The notes under the pieces are model-generated. The model was not told the DNA's origin. It saw nothing but the letters and a program-made list of their open reading frames with translations, and did not search any database. This document shows positions 35,923 to 44,700 of a DNA stretch of 64,000 bases, one piece after another; positions within the stretch are counted from its first letter, which is position 1; the number at the start of each line of letters is the position of its first letter. The position numbers and the translations under genes are program-made. This stretch comes from Leeuwenhoekiella parthenopeia (GTDB lineage Bacteria > Bacteroidota > Bacteroidia > Flavobacteriales > Flavobacteriaceae), in contig NZ_JAJGMW010000016.1 of assembly GCF_020782115.1 (NCBI RefSeq), positions 1 through 64,000 on the forward strand, given 5' to 3'.

Positions 35923-36465
35923 GTGCTTCAATTGATTCGCAAATATAAGTCGGTACTTTCGTTTATCCTTACTTTTTTAGGGGTGTATCTCGTGTTGACG
36001 TTTAGTTATGCGATGTATTTGAAATATGCGCAGTCAGAAGTCTATTATCCAGATTATATCACACATCGCGTAGCTGAGCAGAGCGAAAGCCTGGTGAATA
36101 TGATAGGATATCGTGGAGAGATTGAACCGCATCCAAACGAGGCTTCTATGAAATTGTATGTAAACGACCTGTTTGTAGCCCGTGTGGTAGAAGGTTGTAA
36201 TGCAGTAAGTGTAATGATTTTATTTGCTGCGTTTATTTTGGCATTTTATCAGGGATTGCGCCCCACGCTGCTGTTTATTCTTGGTGGTGGTGTGCTTATC
36301 TATAGCATCAATATTATACGCATCGCCTTGCTGAGTATTGGTTTGTATCAATACCCGGATTATAAAGATCTTTTACACGACGTTGTTTTTCCGGGTATCA
36401 TTTACGGGCTGGTAGTAATGCTTTGGCTTTTTTGGATTCGCAGGTTTAAAGGCCGGATGAAATGA
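35923..36465 (+). CDS. xrtF: Exosortase family protein XrtF
   Basis: Exosortases are integral-membrane transpeptidases that cut C-terminal sorting signals of exported proteins. The 180-residue protein has five or so helices and the expected catalytic residues: C92 in VVEGCNAVSVM, R133 in SINIIRIALLSIG and H152 in LLHDVVFPG. The short length is the exosortase F type of flavobacteria. The start is a GTG at 35923. The gene after it overlaps by four bases and matches the usual XrtF partner. No protein with an evident sorting signal is encoded nearby, so its substrate is not in the window. Confidence 0.88.
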   Translation: MLQLIRKYKSVLSFILTFLGVYLVLTFSYAMYLKYAQSEVYYPDYITHRVAEQSESLVNMIGYRGEIEPHPNEASMKLYVNDLFVARVVEGCNAVSVMILFAAFILAFYQGLRPTLLFILGGGVLIYSINIIRIALLSIGLYQYPDYKDLLHDVVFPGIIYGLVVMLWLFWIRRFKGRMK

Positions 36466-36899
36466 GAAAAGGTCTTGTGATTTTAGTGTGTGCTGTTTTA
36501 ATAATTGCTTTGGGGTGTATTCGCATTTTTCAACAGCAGTTGTTTTATGATCCGTTGCTTCTTTTTTTTGAATCGGCCTATCTGTACGACGCTTCGCTTC
36601 CTCAACTGGATTTTATAAAACTCATCGTGCACACCGGCATCCGTTTTTGGCTGAATGCTTCAATCTCCATTGTTTTTATTCTTTTGCTTTTTCGCAGCAG
36701 CGAAAATTTTAAAATACTGCTGCTTATTTATGCGGCGACATTTATTTTACTCCTAACAGCCTTCGCTTTAGTGCTAAATAGCTATACTATAGAGCTTAAC
36801 CTGTTGCTTTTTTACATCAGGCGGTTTTTGATTCAACCCATGTTGCTCCTTATTTTAATTCCTGCATTTTATTACCAAAGGCTCAAGAGCAGCGCGTAG
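36462..36899 (+). CDS. Exosortase F-associated membrane protein
   Basis: The 145-residue protein has four hydrophobic helices (about 4-24, 48-70, 78-101, 108-138) and little else. Its ATG overlaps the xrtF stop by four bases (ATGA). A small membrane protein in this position is the known 'exosortase F system-associated protein'; its function is not known. Identification rests mainly on position, length and topology. Confidence 0.75.
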   Translation: MRKGLVILVCAVLIIALGCIRIFQQQLFYDPLLLFFESAYLYDASLPQLDFIKLIVHTGIRFWLNASISIVFILLLFRSSENFKILLLIYAATFILLLTAFALVLNSYTIELNLLLFYIRRFLIQPMLLLILIPAFYYQRLKSSA

Positions 36900-37024
36900 T
36901 TTGTATCTTTAGCCGGAAAATTGAATTTTAAATTACAAAAGCCCATAAGTGGCATTTGGTAAATAAAGGTCATTATCTACCAAAATAATTAACTGAACTC
37001 TAATTCTTGACAACATTTAAATAG

Positions 37025-37561
37025 ATGAAAAAAGTACTTATAGCATGCGCTACGCTGGTGTTTTTAGCCTGCGGCGAAAAGAAAACAAAATCAGAAACGG
37101 TAAGCGTTTCTACTGATGCAACTCAGAAAGAAATCTATACGGGCAGTGAGCGTGAGGCACAGTTTGAAGACGAACAGGTTGCTCGGGTTTATGATGACTA
37201 CAATTTACTCAAGGTTGCACTCGTCAATACCGATGCTGAGGCTGCCAGGGCTGCTGCTTCAAAAATGTTGGAAAGTATTAAAGAATTAGATGATGATACG
37301 GCTGATCTTTTGGTTGCTGCTCAGGATATTGCTGCCGCGACCGATGTAAACCTGCAGCGAGCCCGTTTTGAAGATTTAACCGCTGAGATTAAATCTTTGG
37401 TAGAAGCAAATATCGCCTCAGGTAGCCTGTATTATCAGTATTGCCCAATGGCTTTTGACGGGAAAGGAGCGTATTGGATTTCTAATGAGGAAAAAGTTTA
37501 CAATCCGTATTTTGGAGATGTCATGCTCAATTGCGGTACGGTTGACTCTAAGATTGAATAA
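37025..37561 (+). CDS. DUF3347 lipoprotein, possible metal-binding protein
   Basis: The 178-residue protein has a lipobox (LVFLAC, cysteine at residue 16), a helical region (about 55-130) typical of DUF3347 (VYDDYNLLKVALVNTDAEAA), and a conserved C-terminal tail with YQYCPMAFDGKGAYW and NPYFGDVMLNCG. Proteins of this type occur with heavy-metal efflux systems in Bacteroidota, and the Cys-Pro-Met and Met-x-x-Cys-Gly motifs suggest metal contact. No efflux gene is adjacent here. It is monocistronic, ended by the hairpin at 37595-37628. Confidence 0.8.
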   Translation: MKKVLIACATLVFLACGEKKTKSETVSVSTDATQKEIYTGSEREAQFEDEQVARVYDDYNLLKVALVNTDAEAARAAASKMLESIKELDDDTADLLVAAQDIAAATDVNLQRARFEDLTAEIKSLVEANIASGSLYYQYCPMAFDGKGAYWISNEEKVYNPYFGDVMLNCGTVDSKIE

Positions 37562-37594
37562 CCCTCTGTCTGTTAAGGGTTTAAAGTTCAGAAA

Positions 37595-37628
37595 TAAAAA
37601 AATCCCTTTGGTCAACCAAAGGGATTTT
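37595..37628. terminator. Bidirectional terminator between DUF3347 gene and groEL
   Basis: A perfect stem AATCCCTTTGG/CCAAAGGGATT around a four-base loop is flanked by an A run and a T run. It lies between two convergent genes and can end both. Confidence 0.88.
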
Positions 37629-37660
37629 TGCTTTATAAGGTTTGCCTGTACGGCTTGCGC

Positions 37661-39343
<1,683 letters not shown>

Positions 39344-39367
39344 TTATTGCGTTAAACAGAAGTTGAA

Positions 39368-39643
39368 TTAGATGATCGCCAGGATGTCGTCTTCGCGCAT
39401 CATCAGGTAATCAGTTCCTTCTAATTTTAATTCGGTACCCGAATATTTTCCGTAAAGAACAGTGTCGCCCACTTTCACGGTCATTTCGTGATCTTTTTTA
39501 CCGCTTCCTACAGCTACAACTTTACCTTGTTGAGGTTTTTCTTTTGCTGTTTCCGGAATGTAAAGTCCGGATGCCGTTTTGGTCTCAGCAGCCATCGGCT
39601 CTACCAAAACCCGATCTGAAAGAGGTTTAATGTTTACTCCCAT
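39368..39643 (-). CDS. groES: Co-chaperonin GroES
   Basis: GroES caps GroEL. From the ATG at 39643 the protein has 91 residues, normal for the family: [13 protein letters not shown] at the start, the mobile loop [11 protein letters not shown], and [16 protein letters not shown] followed by [14 protein letters not shown] start 28 codons upstream would add an unrelated extension across the promoter and is rejected. A palindrome-bearing promoter precedes it. Confidence 0.97.
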   Translation of the reverse strand: MGVNIKPLSDRVLVEPMAAETKTASGLYIPETAKEKPQQGKVVAVGSGKKDHEMTVKVGDTVLYGKYSGTELKLEGTDYLMMREDDILAII

Positions 39644-39693
39644 TTTTCTATAAATTTTAGTTATTAATTTTTTCTTGAATGTGACCTCCAAAA

Positions 39694-39727
39694 GGCATAA
39701 AGTATGCCAGTCAAATAAGGCTGACAA
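39694..39727 (-). promoter_or_regulatory. groESL promoter with palindromic operator over the -7 box
   Basis: On the minus strand TTG (39725-39727) is followed after 20 bases by TACTTTAT (39697-39704), six of eight matches to TAnnTTTG. The -7 box is embedded in the perfect palindrome GGCATA-CTT-TATGCC (39694-39708). The transcript would start near 39690, about 47 bases before the groES ATG. The position of the palindrome fits an operator, but no regulator is known from this window. Confidence 0.5.
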
Positions 39728-39733
39728 AAAGGC

Positions 39734-39760
39734 AAAAAAAAGACCGCTGTATTGCGGTCT
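39734..39760 (-). terminator. Terminator after secG
   Basis: On the minus strand AGACCGC and GCGGTCT form a perfect stem with loop AATACA, followed by seven T residues. It lies 30 bases after the secG stop and separates the miaB-secG operon from groESL. Confidence 0.9.
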
Positions 39761-39789
39761 TCTAATTTATGAGTTGTCTAAACTGTCAT

Positions 39790-40137
39790 TTAGTTATTAT
39801 CTGTATCTGTAGCAGGAGCTGCATCGGCCGGAGCAGGTTCTGATAATGGCATAATGTTTTCCACATCTTCTCCTTCGATTACTTTAGACTCATTGCTGTC
39901 GTTGCCTCCAAAGATGGTTACGTTCGATATCAAAATGAGTACAAGAAGTACGGTTGCCAATCCCCAGGTACTTTTGTCTAAAAAGTCTCCGGTTTTTTTA
40001 ACACCGCCTATTTGCTGAGTGCCTCCACCACCAAAAGAAGAGGATAGACCGCCACCTTTAGGATTTTGTACCATAATTACTACGATAAGTAGGAAGGCTA
40101 CTATAATGATTAAAACTAAAAAGATTGGAAACAACAT
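39790..40137 (-). CDS. secG: Preprotein translocase subunit SecG
   Basis: SecG is the small accessory subunit of SecYEG. The 115-residue protein has two membrane helices (about 3-24 and 56-74) joined by the family segment VQNPKGGGLSSSFGG. The acidic, proline- and alanine-rich tail (about 80-115) is an extension common in Bacteroidota. It is the last gene of the minus-strand operon starting at miaB. Confidence 0.93.
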   Translation of the reverse strand: MLFPIFLVLIIIVAFLLIVVIMVQNPKGGGLSSSFGGGGTQQIGGVKKTGDFLDKSTWGLATVLLVLILISNVTIFGGNDSNESKVIEGEDVENIMPLSEPAPADAAPATDTDNN

Positions 40138-40189
40138 TGTATTACGTATTATATTTTGTGTTCGTCTTTCTTAACGAAGCACTATTTCT

Positions 40190-41101
40190 TTATTTACTTT
40201 CCTGCAATTGTTCTATTGCCCGAATTTGGTCTGCAAAGAAACCACTTTTTTCCGGATATTTCAAACTTAAAATTTTATAGGCCTGTTTTGCTTTTGTGTA
40301 GTTTTTTTGCTCCACATAAACCCGGGCCAAAGTCTCGGTCATCAGGCTGTCACTGGGTTTAAAGCGGTCTTCCAAATCGGTCTTTTTAAAACCGGTATCG
40401 GGCGGACTCACTTTGATTTTTGGATTGGTTTCAATAAAACGGTCAATAAGCTCGAGACGGCGGGCGCGGTCGGGATCGTCTTCGGAAGGGATTTGGGGTT
40501 CAATATAAGATTCAGAATCTGCGCGTATTTCTTCTTGTTCAGTCTGGGTTTCAGCTTCTTCTTCTATGGGAAGTGCTTCAGTTTCCCGGTTTATTTTATT
40601 AAAAGAAGTAAGCTTCAGCCATTCACTGAAGGAATGTGTTTCTTTTTTATTGAAGTCGAGTGGTTTACCTATTTGCAGTTGCTTCTCGGGAGTAGATTCT
40701 TCTACGGGTTCTTTAGGGATAAAAAAGTCGGGATCCAGAACTCTGTTAGCTTTGTTGACTTCTTCGGCGTCCAGTTGGGCTGAGACATCAGTAAACTCGT
40801 AAACAGCCATATTTTTAAGCTGAGCTTCCTGATTTTTAATTTGCTCGCTCACATCGGTCTGATTAAAGACTTCAGAAGTGATGTAGTCAAACAGCACACT
40901 CCGATCCTGCGTGTGTGCCGCTGTTTTTTTTAGTTCGGTATTGTAAAGGTAACTGTCTTCATTTTTAAGACCCTTTAGGTAGAGCGCACGTGCCGCCTGA
41001 AAATAGGGATAGGTCTTTACAATTTCTCTCAGTTCGAGGGACTGATCTGCGGTAATGCGGTCAGGATGTTCTAAAAGATAGGTAAAGGTTTCAACGTGCA
41101 T
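40190..41101 (-). CDS. TPR-like cytoplasmic protein of the lptE-secG operon
   Basis: The protein has 303 residues from the ATG at 41101 (MHVETFTYLL); an upstream start at 41167 overlaps lptE and adds no likely domain. The N-terminal 120 residues are helical with PYFQAARALYLKGL, a long acidic low-complexity linker follows (about 140-235), and the end carries a TPR-like pair in ETLARVYVEQKNYTKAKQAYKILSLKYP. No signal peptide is present. This gene between lptE and secG is known in flavobacteria but its function is not; its place suggests a link with envelope export. Confidence 0.8.
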   Translation of the reverse strand: MHVETFTYLLEHPDRITADQSLELREIVKTYPYFQAARALYLKGLKNEDSYLYNTELKKTAAHTQDRSVLFDYITSEVFNQTDVSEQIKNQEAQLKNMAVYEFTDVSAQLDAEEVNKANRVLDPDFFIPKEPVEESTPEKQLQIGKPLDFNKKETHSFSEWLKLTSFNKINRETEALPIEEEAETQTEQEEIRADSESYIEPQIPSEDDPDRARRLELIDRFIETNPKIKVSPPDTGFKKTDLEDRFKPSDSLMTETLARVYVEQKNYTKAKQAYKILSLKYPEKSGFFADQIRAIEQLQESK

Positions 41102-41105
41102 AAGA

Positions 41106-41621
41106 TTACCAGTTTGCCAGTGACGCCTGAAAAATATCTTGCGTGATGCGTTCAAAAATTTCTTCAATGGCCCCGTCCAGTACCGTTCCTACAGGTTGTG
41201 CATTACCGGCTATATCAACGAAAAATGAAAAGCGCTTTTCAAAATCGGCGCTTCCGTCTTCAATAGCTTTATTGGTAAAACTACACAAAACCACTATGGT
41301 CAAACGGGTTTGTGCCGCTACGTCATCTGAGGTCGCAGTTTGGGGTGCAAAATAGTAGTCGATTATTTCACCGGTGTACACCAGATCGGCTTCATTAAGA
41401 TTGGTCGTAAGATTAAGACTGGTTTGGTTTTGTATTAAATCCTGTAAGGCAAAAGTAAAACGCTGGTCAATCCCCGGCTCAATCACCGCTGCGGTATTCT
41501 GAAAAAACGGAACTGCAAAAGTTTGTGCATTGCCTATGTCAACCCCGGTAAACGAATAAAACCCGCAGCTGTTGAACGTTAAGAGGCTTAAGAATAAAAA
41601 AGTCAGTTTAAGTTTTTTCAT
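41106..41621 (-). CDS. lptE: LPS assembly lipoprotein LptE
   Basis: LptE plugs the LptD barrel in the outer membrane and helps insert LPS. The 171-residue protein has a lipobox (LLTFNSC, cysteine at 19) and the Bacteroidota LptE-type pattern GFYSFTGVDIGNAQTFAVPFF, then DLVYTGEIIDYYFAP. It starts 43 bases after the sigma-54 activator gene and ends four bases before the TPR-like gene. Confidence 0.88.
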   Translation of the reverse strand: MKKLKLTFLFLSLLTFNSCGFYSFTGVDIGNAQTFAVPFFQNTAAVIEPGIDQRFTFALQDLIQNQTSLNLTTNLNEADLVYTGEIIDYYFAPQTATSDDVAAQTRLTIVVLCSFTNKAIEDGSADFEKRFSFFVDIAGNAQPVGTVLDGAIEEIFERITQDIFQASLANW

Positions 41622-41664
41622 AGTTGCCGGTGTGCTAAGGTCTTAAAATGGTGTAACGCCTTTT

Positions 41665-42918
41665 TTATAAGTCGTATTGTTTGATTTTGCGATAGAGCGT
41701 GCGTTCACTGATGCCCAGTTCTTTTGCTGCTGCTTTGCGCTTGCCGTTGTGACGCTCCAGAGATTTTTCAATCAGTTCGAGTTCTTTTTCCTGAAGTGAA
41801 AGCGTTTCTTCTTCCTCTACATCTTCGGCAAAATGATATTTGTCTGAAGCCGGAGCGCTCACTACAGACTCCTGAGGAATTTGAAGCACCTCGGTAATAT
41901 CTTCGGCACTCTCAAAAGCATCAGTATCTTCTTCCTGATAAATCTTTTTGATGAGTGATTTGTTTTCTTCCCTTACCGAAGCGTTGTTTCCGTTTTCCAT
42001 CAACTCCAGCGTTAGCTTTTTGAGGTCGTTGAGGTCGCTTTTCATATCAAAAAGCACTTTGTATAAAATCTCGCGTTCGCTGCTAAAATCGCTTTCTCCT
42101 TTTTTAGATCCTACAACCGCAGGCAAATTTGCTCCGGTATCGGGTAAATAGGCGCGTAGTTTCTCTAGTGTAATGCTTCGGTTTTGCTCCAGTACCGAAA
42201 TTTGCTCGGCCACATTACGCAATTGTCTAATGTTACCAGACCAGCGGTATTTCAACAAAAGCTGAACCGCATCATCATCAAGCCTTATAGTAGGCATTTT
42301 GTATTTACTGGCAAAGTCTGAGGCAAACTTTCTAAAAAGCAAATGAATGTCGTCTTTACGGTCGCGCAGAGGCGGAAGGCTGATCTCAACCGTACTCAGG
42401 CGATAATATAAATCTTCCCTGAACTTCTCCTGATTGATAGCCTCAAACATTTTTACGTTTGTGGCAGCTACAATGCGCACATCAGTTTTTTGGGTTTTTG
42501 ACGAACCAACTTTTAGAAATTCGCCGTTTTCCAAAACACGCAGCAAGCGTACCTGAGTGGGAAGCGGCAATTCGCCCACTTCGTCCAGAAATATGGTTCC
42601 GCCGTCAGCCTCTTCGAAATAACCGCTTCGGGTTGAAGTAGCACCGGTAAAGGCGCCTTTTTCGTGACCAAAAAGTTCACTGTCAATGGTTCCCTCAGGG
42701 ATAGCGCCGCAGTTTACGGCTATATATTTATTGTGTTTACGGTGCGAAAGCGCGTGTATGATACGCGGAATACTTTCTTTACCCACACCGCTTTCACCAG
42801 TAACCAAAACCGAAATATCTGTAGGTGCCACCTGAATGGCTTTTTCTATTGACCGGTTGAGTTTGGGATCATCGCCTATGATACCAAAACGTTGTTTTAT
42901 CGCGTGAACTGATTCCAT
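41665..42918 (-). CDS. Sigma-54-dependent transcriptional activator without receiver domain
   Basis: The 417-residue protein is an AAA+ enhancer-binding protein that would open sigma-54 promoters. Walker A is GESGVGKE (41-48), the sigma-54 contact loop GAFTGA is at 88-93, and Walker B is in GGTIFLDEVGELP. The C-terminus has a Fis-type helix-turn-helix (KRKAAAKELGISERTLYRKI). The AAA+ core starts almost at residue 15, so there is no receiver, GAF or PAS sensor at the N-terminus. An acidic linker of about 100 residues separates the core from the DNA-binding domain. It lies in one operon with miaB and lptE; its target promoters are not evident here. Confidence 0.92.
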   Translation of the reverse strand: MESVHAIKQRFGIIGDDPKLNRSIEKAIQVAPTDISVLVTGESGVGKESIPRIIHALSHRKHNKYIAVNCGAIPEGTIDSELFGHEKGAFTGATSTRSGYFEEADGGTIFLDEVGELPLPTQVRLLRVLENGEFLKVGSSKTQKTDVRIVAATNVKMFEAINQEKFREDLYYRLSTVEISLPPLRDRKDDIHLLFRKFASDFASKYKMPTIRLDDDAVQLLLKYRWSGNIRQLRNVAEQISVLEQNRSITLEKLRAYLPDTGANLPAVVGSKKGESDFSSEREILYKVLFDMKSDLNDLKKLTLELMENGNNASVREENKSLIKKIYQEEDTDAFESAEDITEVLQIPQESVVSAPASDKYHFAEDVEEEETLSLQEKELELIEKSLERHNGKRKAAAKELGISERTLYRKIKQYDL

Positions 42919-42927
42919 AGTTTGCTC

Positions 42928-44379
42928 TTAATTGTTGTCTGAATAACCAACAGCCCTGCCCAAAAGGGTGGTGCTGGTGCAGTCTAAAATTTCAACATTT
43001 ACAAAATCACCTACTTTATAATGTTCTTTAGGGAAAACAGCGACTGTGTTCTGGGTGGTACGCCCGGCCCATTCTTTATCGCTTTTCTTCGATTCTTTCT
43101 CTATAAGTACTTCAACTGTTTTGCCTAATTGTTTTTGAGTGTTGTGCAAAGAATGTTTTTGCTGAAGGGCAATGATTTCGGCCAGGCGCTCTTTTTTAAC
43201 TGCCAGTGGCACGTCATCCTCGAGTTTTCGCGCAGCTAAAGTACCGGGACGCTCGCTGTAGGCAAACATAAAACCAAAATCATACTTCACATACTCCATA
43301 AGACTTAGCGTGTCCTGATGATCGGCATCGGTTTCGGTTGGGAAGCCGGTGATCATATCCTGAGAAATCGCACAGTCCGGGATAATCTCCCGAATGCTGT
43401 GAATCAGGTCAAAATACTCCTGACGGGTATGCAGGCGGTTCATTTCTTTAAGAATACGGTCGCTACCGCTCTGCACCGGCAAGTGAATGTACTTGCAGAT
43501 ATTGGGATATTTAGCCATTGTTCGAATCACATCCAGTGTCATATCCTGTGGATTAGAGGTCGAAAAGCGAATGCGCATTTTGGGCTGTGCTTCGGCAACC
43601 ATAGCAAGTAGGCCTGAAAAGTTTACAGCAGTGGCCTTGGCCATATCGCTGGCTTTGTCAAAATCTTTCTTGAGTCCGCCGCCATACCATAAAAAGCTGT
43701 CAACATTTTGTCCGAGCAGGGTCACTTCCTTAAAGCCTTTAGCGGCAAGATCATTTACTTCCTCTACGATGCTTTGGGGATCGCGGCTGCGTTCGCGTCC
43801 ACGGGTGAATGGTACAACGCAAAAGGTGCACATATTGTCACAACCTCGGGTAATACTCACAAAAGCAGTCACACCGTTGCTTTGCAGGCGAACAGGCGCG
43901 ATATCTCCGTAAGTTTCTTCTTTAGAGAGAATGACATTTATAGCATCGCGGCCTTCTTCAACCTCGCTCAATAAATTGGGCAAATCTTTATAGGCATCAG
44001 GTCCTACAACCAGATCCACGATTTTTTCTTCTTCGAGAAATTTGCTTTTAAGGCGTTCTGCCATACAGCCTAAAACACCAACTTTCATAGCCGGATTTAC
44101 TTTCTTTACGGCATTGTATTTTTCCAGACGCTTGCGTACAGTTTGCTCGGCTTTATCGCGAATGGAACAGGTGTTTACCAAAACCAGATCTGCATCTTCC
44201 AGCGATTGTGTGGTGTTATACCCTTCCTTAGAAAGTATAGAAGCGACAATCTCACTGTCGCTAAAGTTCATCTGGCAGCCATAGCTCTCGATGAATAGTT
44301 TTTTGGTGTTGGTCTTTTGAGGCTTAAGAACCAGAGCTTCGCCTTGTTTTTTTTCGTCAATAATCTTCTCCATAAACAA
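42928..44379 (-). CDS. miaB: tRNA 2-methylthio-N6-isopentenyladenosine methylthiotransferase
   Basis: MiaB is a radical-SAM enzyme that adds the methylthio group to i6A37 in tRNA. The 483-residue protein has the N-terminal UPF0004 domain with cysteines in ESYGCQMNFSDSE, NTCSIRDKAEQ and VLGCMAERL, the radical-SAM triad in TRGCDNMCTFCVVPFTRGRERSR and a C-terminal TRAM domain (about 415-480). All six cluster cysteines are present. It leads the operon and has a strong consensus promoter upstream. A second ATG two codons in is an equal start. Confidence 0.96.
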   Translation of the reverse strand: MFMEKIIDEKKQGEALVLKPQKTNTKKLFIESYGCQMNFSDSEIVASILSKEGYNTTQSLEDADLVLVNTCSIRDKAEQTVRKRLEKYNAVKKVNPAMKVGVLGCMAERLKSKFLEEEKIVDLVVGPDAYKDLPNLLSEVEEGRDAINVILSKEETYGDIAPVRLQSNGVTAFVSITRGCDNMCTFCVVPFTRGRERSRDPQSIVEEVNDLAAKGFKEVTLLGQNVDSFLWYGGGLKKDFDKASDMAKATAVNFSGLLAMVAEAQPKMRIRFSTSNPQDMTLDVIRTMAKYPNICKYIHLPVQSGSDRILKEMNRLHTRQEYFDLIHSIREIIPDCAISQDMITGFPTETDADHQDTLSLMEYVKYDFGFMFAYSERPGTLAARKLEDDVPLAVKKERLAEIIALQQKHSLHNTQKQLGKTVEVLIEKESKKSDKEWAGRTTQNTVAVFPKEHYKVGDFVNVEILDCTSTTLLGRAVGYSDNN

Positions 44380-44401
44380 ACTGCTTCCTTAAAATAGTGG
44401 G

Positions 44402-44439
44402 CAAAGATACAATTAAGCCCAGTTGTGACAAAGTGTCAC
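44402..44439 (-). promoter_or_regulatory. Consensus promoter of the miaB-secG operon with palindrome
   Basis: On the minus strand TTTG (44429-44432) is followed after exactly 19 bases by TATCTTTG (44402-44409), a full match to the Bacteroidota consensus. The -33 box lies inside a perfect palindrome, GTGACA-AAG-TGTCAC (44425-44439 on the plus strand), a possible repressor or activator site. The -7 box is 23 bases before the miaB ATG. Confidence 0.75.
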
Positions 44440-44622
44440 TAGCTTATAATTTAAATCATTTTGATCCTAACGTGATTTGGGCTGAAAAAACTTAGTGGCG
44501 AGGGATAAGCAGGATTTCTTTTAATTTTGTCTAAGTTCGTTGCAGCAAGCTTAAACAGGTCTATATTTAGGTCTTGTCTGGCGCATTGTAGGGGCTTAGC
44601 GGTTAAATAATAAAATTTCTAC

Positions 44623-44630
44623 TACTTTTG
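44623..44630 (+). promoter_or_regulatory. -7 element for topA
   Basis: TACTTTTG matches TAnnTTTG at every fixed position and lies 70 bases before the topA ATG. No good TTG is found 17-23 bases upstream (closest GGTTAA), so the -33 element is weak. Confidence 0.5.
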
Positions 44631-44700
44631 CCTAACTCAAGTCAGAAATAAAGGAACTTGTAGCCCTTGATGTAAGGGCAAATCGCTTCAAAAAATCACT

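Larger units (their letters stand above)
44380..44700. other. Divergent intergenic region (miaB / topA)
   Basis: No gene is visible in these 321 bases. The left part holds a full consensus promoter and palindrome for miaB (44402-44439), and the right part a -7 box for topA (44623-44630). The middle, about 44440-44620, shows no hairpin, repeat or conserved element that I can name. Confidence 0.7.

Noticed and set aside
41102-41167. Extended N-terminus for the TPR-like gene between lptE and secG
   Set aside because: The added 22 residues lie inside lptE in another frame and are not like the rest of the protein; 41101 is the better start.
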